Shown piece by piece: positions 1 to 5,820 of a stretch of 6,187 nucleotides of DNA. The position numbers were made by a program, and so were the translations under genes. Under the pieces are notes generated by a model. That model was not told the origin of the DNA, searched no databases, and saw only the letters and a program-made list of their open reading frames with translations. Positions within the stretch are counted from its first letter, which is position 1; each line of letters begins with the position of its first letter. Origin of the DNA: Ignavibacteria bacterium (GTDB lineage Bacteria; Bacteroidota; Ignavibacteria; Tepidaquicellales; Tepidaquicellaceae); the NCBI GenBank assembly GCA_018058125.1, contig JAGPCH010000104.1, forward strand, positions 1-6,187, in the 5' to 3' direction.

Positions 1-214
1 ACTCTGCAAACGCTTCAGTCCCGACTGTCGTATGATAATCCAGTTCGAGCTGCTCAAGCTTTATCTGCTCCTCAAATAAAGAATACAGAACAACAGCTCC
101 CGCTCCGCAGTCTTCCATTCTCCTGATGTTATCTATCTTTTCAGATAACGGCGAAGCCGATACCACCAGAGGCGAACGCAGCTCCATTCCCATATACTTT
201 GTTTTCAGATCCAT
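1..214 (-). CDS. Dihydroorotate dehydrogenase-like protein, N-terminal part (cut by window edge)
   Basis: Reading the minus strand from the ATG at 214-212 gives 71 codons with no stop, and the frame runs off the left edge. The translation starts MDLKTKYMGMELRSPLVV and continues through SASPLSEKIDNIRRMEDCGA, then a stretch with VVLYSLFEEQI. This matches the N-terminus of the FMN-binding TIM-barrel proteins annotated as dihydroorotate dehydrogenase-like, where the LRSPLVV.ASPLS segment is the first barrel strand and loop. Full-length members are about 330 residues. These proteins are often next to nifJ in green sulfur bacteria, their relatives and cyanobacteria, and their substrate is not settled, so a role in pyrimidine synthesis should not be assumed. 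The gene lies 138 bp downstream of nifJ on the same strand and may be its operon partner. The start is preceded by a run of eight A (sense strand) and no Shine-Dalgarno motif. Family assignment is firm; function is open. Confidence 0.85.
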   Translation of the reverse strand, partial: MDLKTKYMGMELRSPLVVSASPLSEKIDNIRRMEDCGAGAVVLYSLFEEQIKLEQLELDYHTTVGTEAFAE

Positions 215-221
215 TTTTTTT

Positions 222-361
222 AGTTAATAGTTAGTAGTTAGAAGTTAGTAGTTAGTATAATTAAATTTGTAATTTGTAATTTGTAATTTGTAATTTGTAA
301 TTTGTAATTTGTAATTTGTAATTTGTAATTTGTAATTTGTAATTCTCAATTCCTAATTTTT
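222..361. repeat. Heptamer array A, between nifJ and the DHOD-like gene (20 units)
   Basis: Twenty 7-bp units run in one unbroken register. On the plus strand the first five are agttaat/agttagt/agttaga variants (222-256), then one ataatta, then eleven identical aatttgt units (264-340), then aattctc, aattcct and aattttt. The nifJ stop codon (353-355) lies inside the last units. Read in the direction of nifJ transcription the units are ATTAGGA, ATTGAGA and then ATTACAA repeated. The array fills almost the whole gap to the DHOD-like gene. I see no terminator hairpin here, so read-through from nifJ is possible. Confidence 0.97.
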
Positions 362-3300
362 GTTAAAGCGTTCCGCCATATACTTATAAAATGCATATCT
401 CTCATTCACATTATGCTGCGCCTGTTCGTAAAGCTCTTTCGCAACTTCCGGTCTCGTGTTATGAAGCATCTTGAATCTTCCTTCCATATTCAGATATTCT
501 TTCACCGGTATCTTAGGTTCTTTCGAATCAAACGTAAATGGATTAATTCCTTTTTCAAAATTATCCGGATTGAATCTGTAAAGCAGCCACTGTCCTGAAT
601 CGACAAGCGCTTTCTGATTCTTCAAAGGCGCATTCATGTTTATACCGTGTGCAATGCAATGACTGTAAGCAATGATAAGCGAAGGTCCGTCATAAGCTTC
701 GGCTTCAATGAATGTTTTTAAAGTATGATCATCTTTTGCGCCGATCGCAACTGTCGCAACGTATGCATTCTCATATGACATTGCCATCAGTCCGAGATCT
801 TTCTTTTTTGAAGGTTTACCTCCGGCTGAGAATTTTGCAATAGCGCTGAGCGGCGTAGACTTTGATGTCTGCCCACCTGTATTCGAATAAACTTCTGTAT
901 CAAGAACGAGTATGTTTACATTCTTGCCGGTAGATATCACATGATCCAATCCGCCAAATCCAATGTCATAAGCCCAGCCGTCACCGCCGATTATCCATAC
1001 TGATTTCTTTACTAAATAATCCGCAAGAGTAAGCAGACGTTTTGCGCCGTCTTCTTTTATATCCATAAGCTTTTCCTTAAGCAACTGAACTCTCTTTCTC
1101 TGAAGCAATATTCCCAGATCATCTTTCATGTCAGCATTTAATATCTCATCAATTAAATTTTCTCCCAATACAGATGAATATTCCTGTACAAGTTTGAACG
1201 CATGCTCGCGGTGTTTATCTATCGCAACTCTGAATCCCAATCCAAATTCAGCATTATCCTCAAACAAAGAATTTGACCAGGCCGGTCCTCGTCCTTCATC
1301 ATTTACTGCCCATGGAGTCGTCGGAAGATTACCGCCATAAATAGACGAGCATCCCGTTGCGTTTGCTATGATTGCTCTGTCTCCGTAGAGCTGTGATACA
1401 AGTTTTACATAAGGCGTCTCGCCGCAACCCATGCAGGCTCCCGAAAATTCAAACAACGGTCTCTGTAATTGCTGTTGACGTATGTTTGTAATGTTTAACT
1501 CTGTTCGCTCTTTCTCCGGTATCTCAAGGAAAAATCCCCAGTTATCTGCTTCCTGATCTCTCAATGGAATCTGCGGCATCATGTTCAATGCTTTCCTGCT
1601 TGTATCTGTTTTATCTTTCACCGGACATACTTCAAAACAAACTCCGCATCCCGTGCAGTCCTCCGGCGCAACCTGTATGGAATATTTCTGTCCTTTAAAA
1701 TCCCTGTCCTTTGCATCCGTACTTTTAAAAGACTCCGGTGCATTTTCCAGTAATTTTTCATCATACACTTTTATCCGTATTGTCGCATGCGGACAAACGA
1801 TCGCGCACTTTCCGCATTGTATGCAAATGCTTTCATCCCAGACAGGAATATCGAGCGCAATGTTTCTTCTCTCCCATTGCGCTGTTGCTGACGGAAATGT
1901 CCCGTCAACAGGGAATGCGCTGACAGGTAACAGGTCTCCCCTTCCGGCTATAATTTCACCAAGTACGTCTCTGACATACTCCGGCGAGTTCTCCGGTACA
2001 GGTGGTAAAATATCAAAAACTCCCGTAACTTTTTCAGGCACTTTTACATCATGCAAATGACTGAGCGTATTATCAACTGCCTTCAGATTTAATTTAACTA
2101 TCTCATCACCTTTTTTTGAATAAGTTTTTCTTATCGACTCTTTTATTTTTTCAATGGATTCATCTTTCGGAAGAATTCCCGATATTGCAAAAAAGCAAAC
2201 CTGCATTACTGTATTTATCCGTCTGCCCATTCCGCTTTCCTCAGCGACTTTCTGAGCGTCTATAGCATAAAATTTTATTTTTTTGTCAATGATAGTTCGC
2301 TGGGTTGCAATCGGAAGTGAGTCCCAAATTTCCACACTTTTTTCTGGGGAGTTGATAAGGAATGTTCCGCCTTCTACTATGTCTTTCAGCATATCAGTCT
2401 TCTCTAAAAATACCGGTTGATGACAAGCTATAAAATTAGCTTTTGTTATCAGATAAGCCGAACGTATAGGCTTCGGTCCAAATCTCAGATGCGAAACTGT
2501 CATCGTCCCGGCTTTTTTTGAATCATAAACAAAATATCCCTGTGCATAAAAATCAGTATTTTCACCTATAATTTTGATCGTGTTCTTATTAGCCCCGACT
2601 GTTCCGTCCGAACCAAGTCCGTAAAACATTGCTCTCACAACTTCCTTTGGCTCAATGTCAAATTCGGGATCATAATCCAGACTCTTATTTGTAACATCAT
2701 CATTTATTCCAATTGTGAAATGGCTCTTTGGATTTTCAAGCGAAAGATTATCATAAACACCTTTGACCATTGCCGGTGTGAATTCTTTTGAAGAAAGACC
2801 GTATCTGCCTCCGACTATTTTTGGTAATGATTTAAATGTTGTATTTCCATTTGAAAAAGCTTCAAAGACAGCATTCACACAATCCTGATAAAGCGGCTCG
2901 CCTGTTGCGCCGGGCTCTTTGGTTCTGTCTAATACTGCAATTGACTTAACAGATGAAGGTATAGATTCATTAAATCTTTTTATGTCAAATGGTCTGTATA
3001 ATCTGACTTTCAGCAAACCGACCTTTTCACCTTTAAGCATCAGATTATCAACTGTCTCTTCGACCGTATCACAGCCGGAAGCCATTATCACTATCAACTT
3101 TTCTGCCTCCGGATGTCCGTAATAATCAAACAACTTATATTGCCTTCCGGTATACCCGGCGAGCTTATCCATATTTTTCTGTACAATATCAGGACATGCG
3201 TCATAATATTTATTCACGACTTCCCTGTTCTGAAAGAATACATCGGGATTCTGAGCAGTTCCTCTGATAAAAGGATGATCCGGCGACAAAGCTCTTTTTC

Positions 3301-3913
3301 TGTGAGCTGTCACGAGCTCCTCGTCGATCATTTTTCTGATAATGTCTTCTGAGATCATCTCAATTTTATCAACTTCATGCGAAGTCCTGAATCCGTCAAA
3401 TATAGATAAAAACGGAATCCTCGACTCAAGAGTAGAAGCCATTGCGATCAGTGTCATGTCCATAACTTCCTGCACAGATGCAGCGGTCAGCATTGCGAAT
3501 CCGGTCGAACGCGCAGCCATTATGTCACTGTGATCTCCGAAAATAGACAATGCGTGTGTTGCAATCGCGCGGGCGGTTATATTGAACAAAGCCGGAGTGA
3601 GTTCCCCGGCGATCTTGTACATATTAGGTATTTTTAAAAGTAAACCCTGTGAAGCGGTGAAGGTAGTTGTAAGCGCACCTGACTGCAGCGAACCGTGGGC
3701 AGTTCCCGCGGCACCTCCTTCACTTTGCATTTCTATGACTGTAGGGACAATGCCCCAGATATTTTTGATTCCTTTTGAAGACCATTCGTCTGCGAGTTCC
3801 CCCATAGTGGACGAAGGTGTGATCGGATAGATGGCGCAGACCTCATTGCATCGGTAAGCTATGTAAGCAGCAGCTTCATTTCCGTCTATTGTGGCATATT
3901 TCTTTGCATTCAT
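353..3913 (-). CDS. nifJ: Pyruvate:ferredoxin (flavodoxin) oxidoreductase, single-chain
   Basis: This cytoplasmic enzyme oxidatively decarboxylates pyruvate with CoA to acetyl-CoA and CO2, passing electrons to ferredoxin or flavodoxin; it can run in reverse for CO2 fixation. The 1186-aa length is typical of the one-chain form and lacks the extra C-terminal domain of the Desulfovibrio africanus enzyme. Domains in order: N-terminal thiamine-type domain (about 5-240; YPITPSS at 29-35, EMQSEGG at 61-67 with the likely activating Glu65, R115), domain II (260-390), gamma-type domain (425-610), EKR linker domain (635-690), two [4Fe-4S] motifs (C697, C700, C703, C707 and C753, C756, C759, C763) and the TPP domain (815-1150). 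Proximal-cluster cysteines are C827, C830, C855 and C1086. The TPP/Mg motif runs from GGDGW (976-980) to N1011. All key residues are present. The ATG at 3913 fits the family N-terminus (YATIDGNEA), and AGGA lies just upstream. Confidence 0.97.
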   Translation of the reverse strand: MNAKKYATIDGNEAAAYIAYRCNEVCAIYPITPSSTMGELADEWSSKGIKNIWGIVPTVIEMQSEGGAAGTAHGSLQSGALTTTFTASQGLLLKIPNMYKIAGELTPALFNITARAIATHALSIFGDHSDIMAARSTGFAMLTAASVQEVMDMTLIAMASTLESRIPFLSIFDGFRTSHEVDKIEMISEDIIRKMIDEELVTAHRKRALSPDHPFIRGTAQNPDVFFQNREVVNKYYDACPDIVQKNMDKLAGYTGRQYKLFDYYGHPEAEKLIVIMASGCDTVEETVDNLMLKGEKVGLLKVRLYRPFDIKRFNESIPSSVKSIAVLDRTKEPGATGEPLYQDCVNAVFEAFSNGNTTFKSLPKIVGGRYGLSSKEFTPAMVKGVYDNLSLENPKSHFTIGINDDVTNKSLDYDPEFDIEPKEVVRAMFYGLGSDGTVGANKNTIKIIGENTDFYAQGYFVYDSKKAGTMTVSHLRFGPKPIRSAYLITKANFIACHQPVFLEKTDMLKDIVEGGTFLINSPEKSVEIWDSLPIATQRTIIDKKIKFYAIDAQKVAEESGMGRRINTVMQVCFFAISGILPKDESIEKIKESIRKTYSKKGDEIVKLNLKAVDNTLSHLHDVKVPEKVTGVFDILPPVPENSPEYVRDVLGEIIAGRGDLLPVSAFPVDGTFPSATAQWERRNIALDIPVWDESICIQCGKCAIVCPHATIRIKVYDEKLLENAPESFKSTDAKDRDFKGQKYSIQVAPEDCTGCGVCFEVCPVKDKTDTSRKALNMMPQIPLRDQEADNWGFFLEIPEKERTELNITNIRQQQLQRPLFEFSGACMGCGETPYVKLVSQLYGDRAIIANATGCSSIYGGNLPTTPWAVNDEGRGPAWSNSLFEDNAEFGLGFRVAIDKHREHAFKLVQEYSSVLGENLIDEILNADMKDDLGILLQRKRVQLLKEKLMDIKEDGAKRLLTLADYLVKKSVWIIGGDGWAYDIGFGGLDHVISTGKNVNILVLDTEVYSNTGGQTSKSTPLSAIAKFSAGGKPSKKKDLGLMAMSYENAYVATVAIGAKDDHTLKTFIEAEAYDGPSLIIAYSHCIAHGINMNAPLKNQKALVDSGQWLLYRFNPDNFEKGINPFTFDSKEPKIPVKEYLNMEGRFKMLHNTRPEVAKELYEQAQHNVNERYAFYKYMAERFNKN

Positions 3914-3920
3914 TTTCCTG
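3911..3920 (-). promoter_or_regulatory. Possible weak ribosome binding site of nifJ
   Basis: On the minus strand the sequence reads CAGGAAAATG, so AGGA ends only two bases before the ATG. That spacing is shorter than usual for a working Shine-Dalgarno site. The other genes here have only A-rich leaders, so this may be chance. Confidence 0.3.
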
Positions 3921-3952
3921 TTTTGGTATTAGTTATATCTAGGAGTGCAAGA

Positions 3953-3958
3953 ATTATA
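3953..3958 (-). promoter_or_regulatory. Candidate -10 element of the nifJ promoter
   Basis: The minus strand carries a perfect TATAAT here, which would give a leader of about 30 nt before the nifJ ATG. There is no good -35 hexamer 16-18 bp upstream; that position falls on the first unit of heptamer array B. In this AT-rich gap a chance match is possible. Confidence 0.35.
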
Positions 3959-3973
3959 CCAAAAGTTTAAAAA

Positions 3974-4071
3974 GTATTGGGTATTGGGTATTGGGTATTG
4001 GGTATTGGGTCTTGAGTATTGGGTATTGGGTATTGAGTATTGAGTATTGGGTATTGGGTATTGAGTATTGA
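3974..4071. repeat. Heptamer array B, upstream of nifJ (14 units)
   Basis: Fourteen units run in perfect register on the plus strand. Most are gtattgg; the ninth, tenth, thirteenth and fourteenth are gtattga, and the sixth is gtcttga. The alternation of G and A at the last position comes in neighbouring pairs, as expected if units were copied in blocks. The array points (ATTGGGT on the plus strand) towards array C, which has the opposite orientation, with an inverted repeat between them. Confidence 0.97.
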
Positions 4072-4082
4072 GTAATTTATCG

Positions 4083-4147
4083 CCACGGCGGATGGTTAAT
4101 CTGAAATATATGAAATACCTAACTGGTTATTCGTGCTGCCGCCGCGG
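4083..4147. repeat. GC-rich inverted repeat between arrays B and C
   Basis: The left arm CCACGGCGG (4083-4091) pairs with the right arm CCGCCGCGG (4139-4147) at 8 of 9 positions, with a 47-nt AT-richer loop. The arms are strikingly GC-rich against their surroundings. The left arm starts 11 nt after array B and the right arm ends 5 nt before array C. It could be a transcription terminator for DUF1330, the core of a dispersed repeat, or a relic of a mobile element. The long loop makes a simple intrinsic terminator unlikely. Confidence 0.55.
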
Positions 4148-4152
4148 ATCCT

Positions 4153-4222
4153 AATTCCTAATTCATCATTCCTAATTCATAATTCCTAATTCCTAATTCC
4201 TAATTCCTAATTCCTAATTCCT
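4153..4222. repeat. Heptamer array C, directly downstream of the DUF1330 gene (10 units)
   Basis: Ten units in register on the plus strand: aattcct seven times, aattcat twice and cattcct once, followed by an aatttta whose last three bases are the DUF1330 stop codon (4227-4229). Read in the sense of DUF1330 the array is ATTAGGA repeated, the same orientation relative to its gene as the arrays after nifJ and the ferredoxin gene. This sense has TAG in every unit and, because 7 is not a multiple of 3, in all reading frames. Confidence 0.97.
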
Positions 4223-4226
4223 AATT

Positions 4227-4520
4227 TTATTCAATGTAACCTTCAACAAGTATCATATCCGAATCAGCAGACATATTTCTAAGCTTCATTGCCGGGGCAT
4301 ATTCCACGCTGTTCCGCCATTTCTTTGCCTGATCCATTGAAGGAAATTCCAGTATTACAATTCTTTTAGGGATCCAGTCTCCTTCAAGTACTTCTGTCTT
4401 TCCTCCTCTGACTATATATTTTCCTCCGTAAAGCGCAATCGTATCAGTCGCCAGTTTTCTGTATTCTTCAAATGTTTCAGGGTCCTTAATTTCTATTTCA
4501 ATAATAATGTAAGCGGGCAT
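4227..4520 (-). CDS. DUF1330 family protein
   Basis: The 97-aa product covers the whole DUF1330 domain, a small dimeric alpha/beta-barrel (ferredoxin-like fold) family of unknown biochemical role. Family marks are visible: the strand-forming start MPAYIIIEIEI, the DPETFEEYR segment (13-21), GGKYIVRGG (32-40), the LEGDW motif (45-49) followed by P51 and the RIVILEFPS strand (53-61), the AKKW segment (65-68), and the closing MILVEGYIE. It has no cysteines, signal peptide or membrane segment, so it is cytoplasmic. The ATG at 4520 gives the usual N-terminus for the family; no Shine-Dalgarno motif precedes it. It is separated from nifJ by 313 bp of repeats and diverges from the secreted-protein gene, so it is probably transcribed alone. 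Family assignment is solid, and I cannot name a substrate. Confidence 0.93.
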   Translation of the reverse strand: MPAYIIIEIEIKDPETFEEYRKLATDTIALYGGKYIVRGGKTEVLEGDWIPKRIVILEFPSMDQAKKWRNSVEYAPAMKLRNMSADSDMILVEGYIE

Positions 4521-4531
4521 AATTTAGTTTT

Positions 4532-4549
4532 GGTTAATTGGTTAATTGG
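4532..4549. repeat. Octamer repeat upstream of DUF1330 (2.25 copies)
   Basis: GGTTAATT occurs twice in tandem (4532-4547) followed by GG. It lies directly beside heptamer array D and only 11 bp from the DUF1330 start codon, so it would be part of that gene's leader. The 8-bp period sets it apart from the heptamers, but ATTGG is shared with array B. Confidence 0.7.
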
Positions 4550-4550
4550 A

Positions 4551-4592
4551 TATTTGTAATTTGTAATTTGTAATTTGTAATTTGTAATTTGT
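4551..4592. repeat. Heptamer array D, between the DUF1330 gene and the secreted-protein gene (6 units)
   Basis: One tatttgt unit is followed by five identical aatttgt units on the plus strand, the same unit that dominates array A. It lies upstream of DUF1330 in the divergent gap and would fall in that gene's leader if the candidate promoter to its right is real. In DUF1330 sense it reads ATTACAA. Confidence 0.95.
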
Positions 4593-4622
4593 AAAACTAA
4601 ATACTCATCACACAATACACAA
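4592..4622 (-). promoter_or_regulatory. Candidate Bacteroidota-type promoter for DUF1330
   Basis: On the minus strand a TTG (4622-4620) is followed after 20 nt by TAGTTTTA (4599-4592), one base from the TAnnTTTG -7 consensus of Bacteroidota. If used, transcription would start inside heptamer array D. The match is imperfect and the region is AT-rich, so this is tentative. Confidence 0.25.
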
Positions 4623-4649
4623 TATTAAAAAATCACTTTTAATAAAAAA

Positions 4650-4655
4650 TATAAT
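4650..4655 (+). promoter_or_regulatory. Candidate -10 element of the secreted-protein gene
   Basis: A TATAAT lies 47 bp before the ATG at 4703, which would give a leader of about 40 nt. No recognisable -35 hexamer or Bacteroidota -33 element is found at the right distance, and the sequence around it is very AT-rich. Confidence 0.3.
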
Positions 4656-4702
4656 ACTATATTTTCACATTCCTAATTTTTTAAAATTAAATCAAAATCC
4701 AA

Positions 4703-5176
4703 ATGAAAACAAAATTTATCGTAGTAATTCTTAGTATTTTTTTACTCTCTTCATTTTCATACGCTCAGAAGAAAAAAAAATCCATTACCGATATTGTTGG
4801 TTCTGAAGTAAGTATGGGAAAAACAATGAGCAGCATAGTAAGCGGCTTAAATAACAGTTCATTTACAAACGGTAAATCCGGAAAGAAAGATCTTATCAGT
4901 CAGCTTTCAGGAATCAAAGGTACAGACTATTTGCAGTATGCATCAGTTGCAGGTGAACTGGCGGGAGCATTAAAAGAAACATCGTTTTTACCGGACTGGG
5001 CAAGCAAGAAAGACGGAATTTTGGATCAAATTCAGACTGCAAGTTCGATAGCAGGCGTAGCAAGCGGTTTATCAGGGATCTTCGGAATGCTGAGTCCGGA
5101 TGCAATGGGCAGTAAATTATTGAAAAATAAAGGATCAATTTCGACAGCGCTGAATGTATTGTCGATTCTTAAGTAA
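4703..5176 (+). CDS. Secreted protein of unknown function
   Basis: The 157-aa product opens with a clear signal peptide: Lys2 and Lys4, a hydrophobic core from F5 to F18, and an SYA/Q cleavage site after Ala21. There is no lipobox cysteine, so signal peptidase I export to the periplasm or beyond is expected. The mature part of about 136 residues starts Q-KKKK and has no cysteine. It is rich in Ser, Gly, Ala and Lys, with a small-residue helix-like stretch (about 112-130) ending in GIFGMLSP, and helix-prone segments at 76-92 and 145-157. I do not recognise a named family, and a small helical periplasmic protein is the most that can be said. The start is supported by the signal peptide; the leader is A-rich with no Shine-Dalgarno motif. 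A run of nine A (4772-4780) encodes Lys24-26. It is the only plus-strand gene here and converges on the ferredoxin gene. Confidence 0.85.
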   Translation: MKTKFIVVILSIFLLSSFSYAQKKKKSITDIVGSEVSMGKTMSSIVSGLNNSSFTNGKSGKKDLISQLSGIKGTDYLQYASVAGELAGALKETSFLPDWASKKDGILDQIQTASSIAGVASGLSGIFGMLSPDAMGSKLLKNKGSISTALNVLSILK

Positions 5177-5183
5177 ATAGAAA

Positions 5184-5288
5184 GTATTGGGTATTGGGTA
5201 TTGGGTATTAGGTATTAGGTATTAGGTATTAGGTATTAGGTATTAGGTATTAGGTATTAGGTATTAGGTATTAGGTATTAGGTATTGG
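5184..5288. repeat. Heptamer array E, directly downstream of the secreted-protein gene (15 units)
   Basis: Fifteen units run in perfect register on the plus strand: gtattgg three times, gtattag eleven times (5205-5281), then gtattgg once. The array begins 8 nt after the stop codon. The block of eleven identical units, flanked by units that differ from it at one position, points to recent expansion by slippage or unequal exchange. In gene sense it reads ATTGGGT then ATTAGGT, matching the orientation rule seen after the minus-strand genes. Confidence 0.98.
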
Positions 5289-5298
5289 GTTTTTGGAA

Positions 5299-5345
5299 AT
5301 CCGACATAGAGAGTAAAATTATAAATTTACTCGCAGTGTCGGATT
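5299..5345. terminator. Stem-loop in the convergent gap, possible bidirectional terminator
   Basis: AATCCGACA (5299-5307) pairs perfectly with TGTCGGATT (5337-5345). Inside, GAGTAAA (5311-5317) pairs perfectly with TTTACTC (5326-5332) over an 8-nt loop, with small asymmetric internal bulges (3 and 4 nt). It lies between two converging genes, where a shared terminator is expected. The following T-runs are short on both strands (CTTATTTG on plus), so it is not a textbook intrinsic terminator. It also marks the point where the heptamers change orientation. Confidence 0.5.
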
Positions 5346-5347
5346 CT

Positions 5348-5473
5348 TATTTGTAAATTGTAATTTGAAATTTGCAATGTGTAATTCCTAATTCGTAATT
5401 TGAAATTTGTAAATTGTAATTTGTAATTTGAAATTTGTAATTCGTAATTCCTAATTCCTAATTCTTAATTCTA
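5348..5473. repeat. Heptamer array F, overlapping the 3' end of the ferredoxin gene (18 units)
   Basis: Eighteen units run in register on the plus strand: a mixture of aatttgt, aatttga, aatttgc, aaattgt, aatgtgt, aattcgt, aattcct, aattctt, aattcta and one tatttgt. It is the most degenerate of the long arrays, as if older than array E. The last three units (5453-5473) are coding sequence and stop codon of the ferredoxin gene. In ferredoxin sense the units read ATTAGGA, ATTACGA, ATTACAA and similar. Confidence 0.95.
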
Positions 5474-5813
5474 TTTTATTCTCTTCTACAACCCTCCCGC
5501 CAATCAAGTGTTCCTGTATAATCTTCTCCAGCACTTTCGGAGTGCATGAGTGATACCAGACTCCTTCAGGGTAAACTACCGCGATCGGTCCGTCCTGACA
5601 TATCTTAAGACAATTAGCTTTACTCCTGTGAATACCACCGTCTCCGGTAAGTTTCAGTTCCTTCAGTCTCGACTTCAGATAATCCCATGATTCCAGACCT
5701 TCTTCTTTTTTACAGCACTTTGCCTTTGTAGGATCTGCGCAAAGAAATATGTGACGCTTTGTTTTATCAAAGCCGAGTTCTTTGGCTTTTTGTTCGACTG
5801 ATTTTTTACCCAT
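5451..5813 (-). CDS. Thioredoxin-fold [2Fe-2S] ferredoxin
   Basis: The 120-aa product resembles the small thioredoxin-like [2Fe-2S] ferredoxins (the Aquifex/Clostridium type, also related to the NuoE C-terminal domain). The first strand and cluster loop are HIFLCADP with C25, then C33 and C34. A helical segment with W43 to L53 follows, then the second cluster loop [10 protein letters not shown] with C68 and C72, then the strand [16 protein letters not shown] with C90. The spacing, two N-terminal cysteines about 8 apart and a C-x3-C pair before GP, fits [2Fe-2S] ligation by C25, C33 or C34, C68 and C72. It is cytoplasmic. The exact partner is unknown; PFOR lies about 1.5 kb away, but no operon links them. 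The last seven residues (IELRIRN) are encoded by heptamer repeats, so the tail is probably not conserved. The ATG at 5813 is preceded by an A/T-rich leader without a Shine-Dalgarno motif. Confidence 0.92.
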   Translation of the reverse strand: MGKKSVEQKAKELGFDKTKRHIFLCADPTKAKCCKKEEGLESWDYLKSRLKELKLTGDGGIHRSKANCLKICQDGPIAVVYPEGVWYHSCTPKVLEKIIQEHLIGGRVVEENKIELRIRN

Positions 5814-5820
5814 TTTATTA

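Noticed and set aside
264..340. CRISPR array or telomere-like repeat.
   Set aside because: The units are 7 bp with no spacers between them, and no cas genes are near. The TTAGG-like look of some units is part of a broader ATT-N3-(A/T) family at internal sites, not a chromosome end.
1581..2060. A 159-codon open frame on the plus strand with a hydrophobic start.
   Set aside because: It lies antisense to the cluster-binding part of nifJ, whose frame is fully conserved; its cysteines and prolines are by-products of nifJ codons. The other plus-strand frames inside 353-3913 are rejected for the same reason.
3974..4222. Insertion sequence or transposon between nifJ and DUF1330.
   Set aside because: There is no transposase frame and I see no target-site duplication around the unit. 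A non-autonomous relic stays possible and is listed as a finding, not as a feature.
4914..5138. A 74-codon minus-strand frame.
   Set aside because: It is antisense to the secreted-protein gene, which has a clear signal peptide, and shows no domain of its own.
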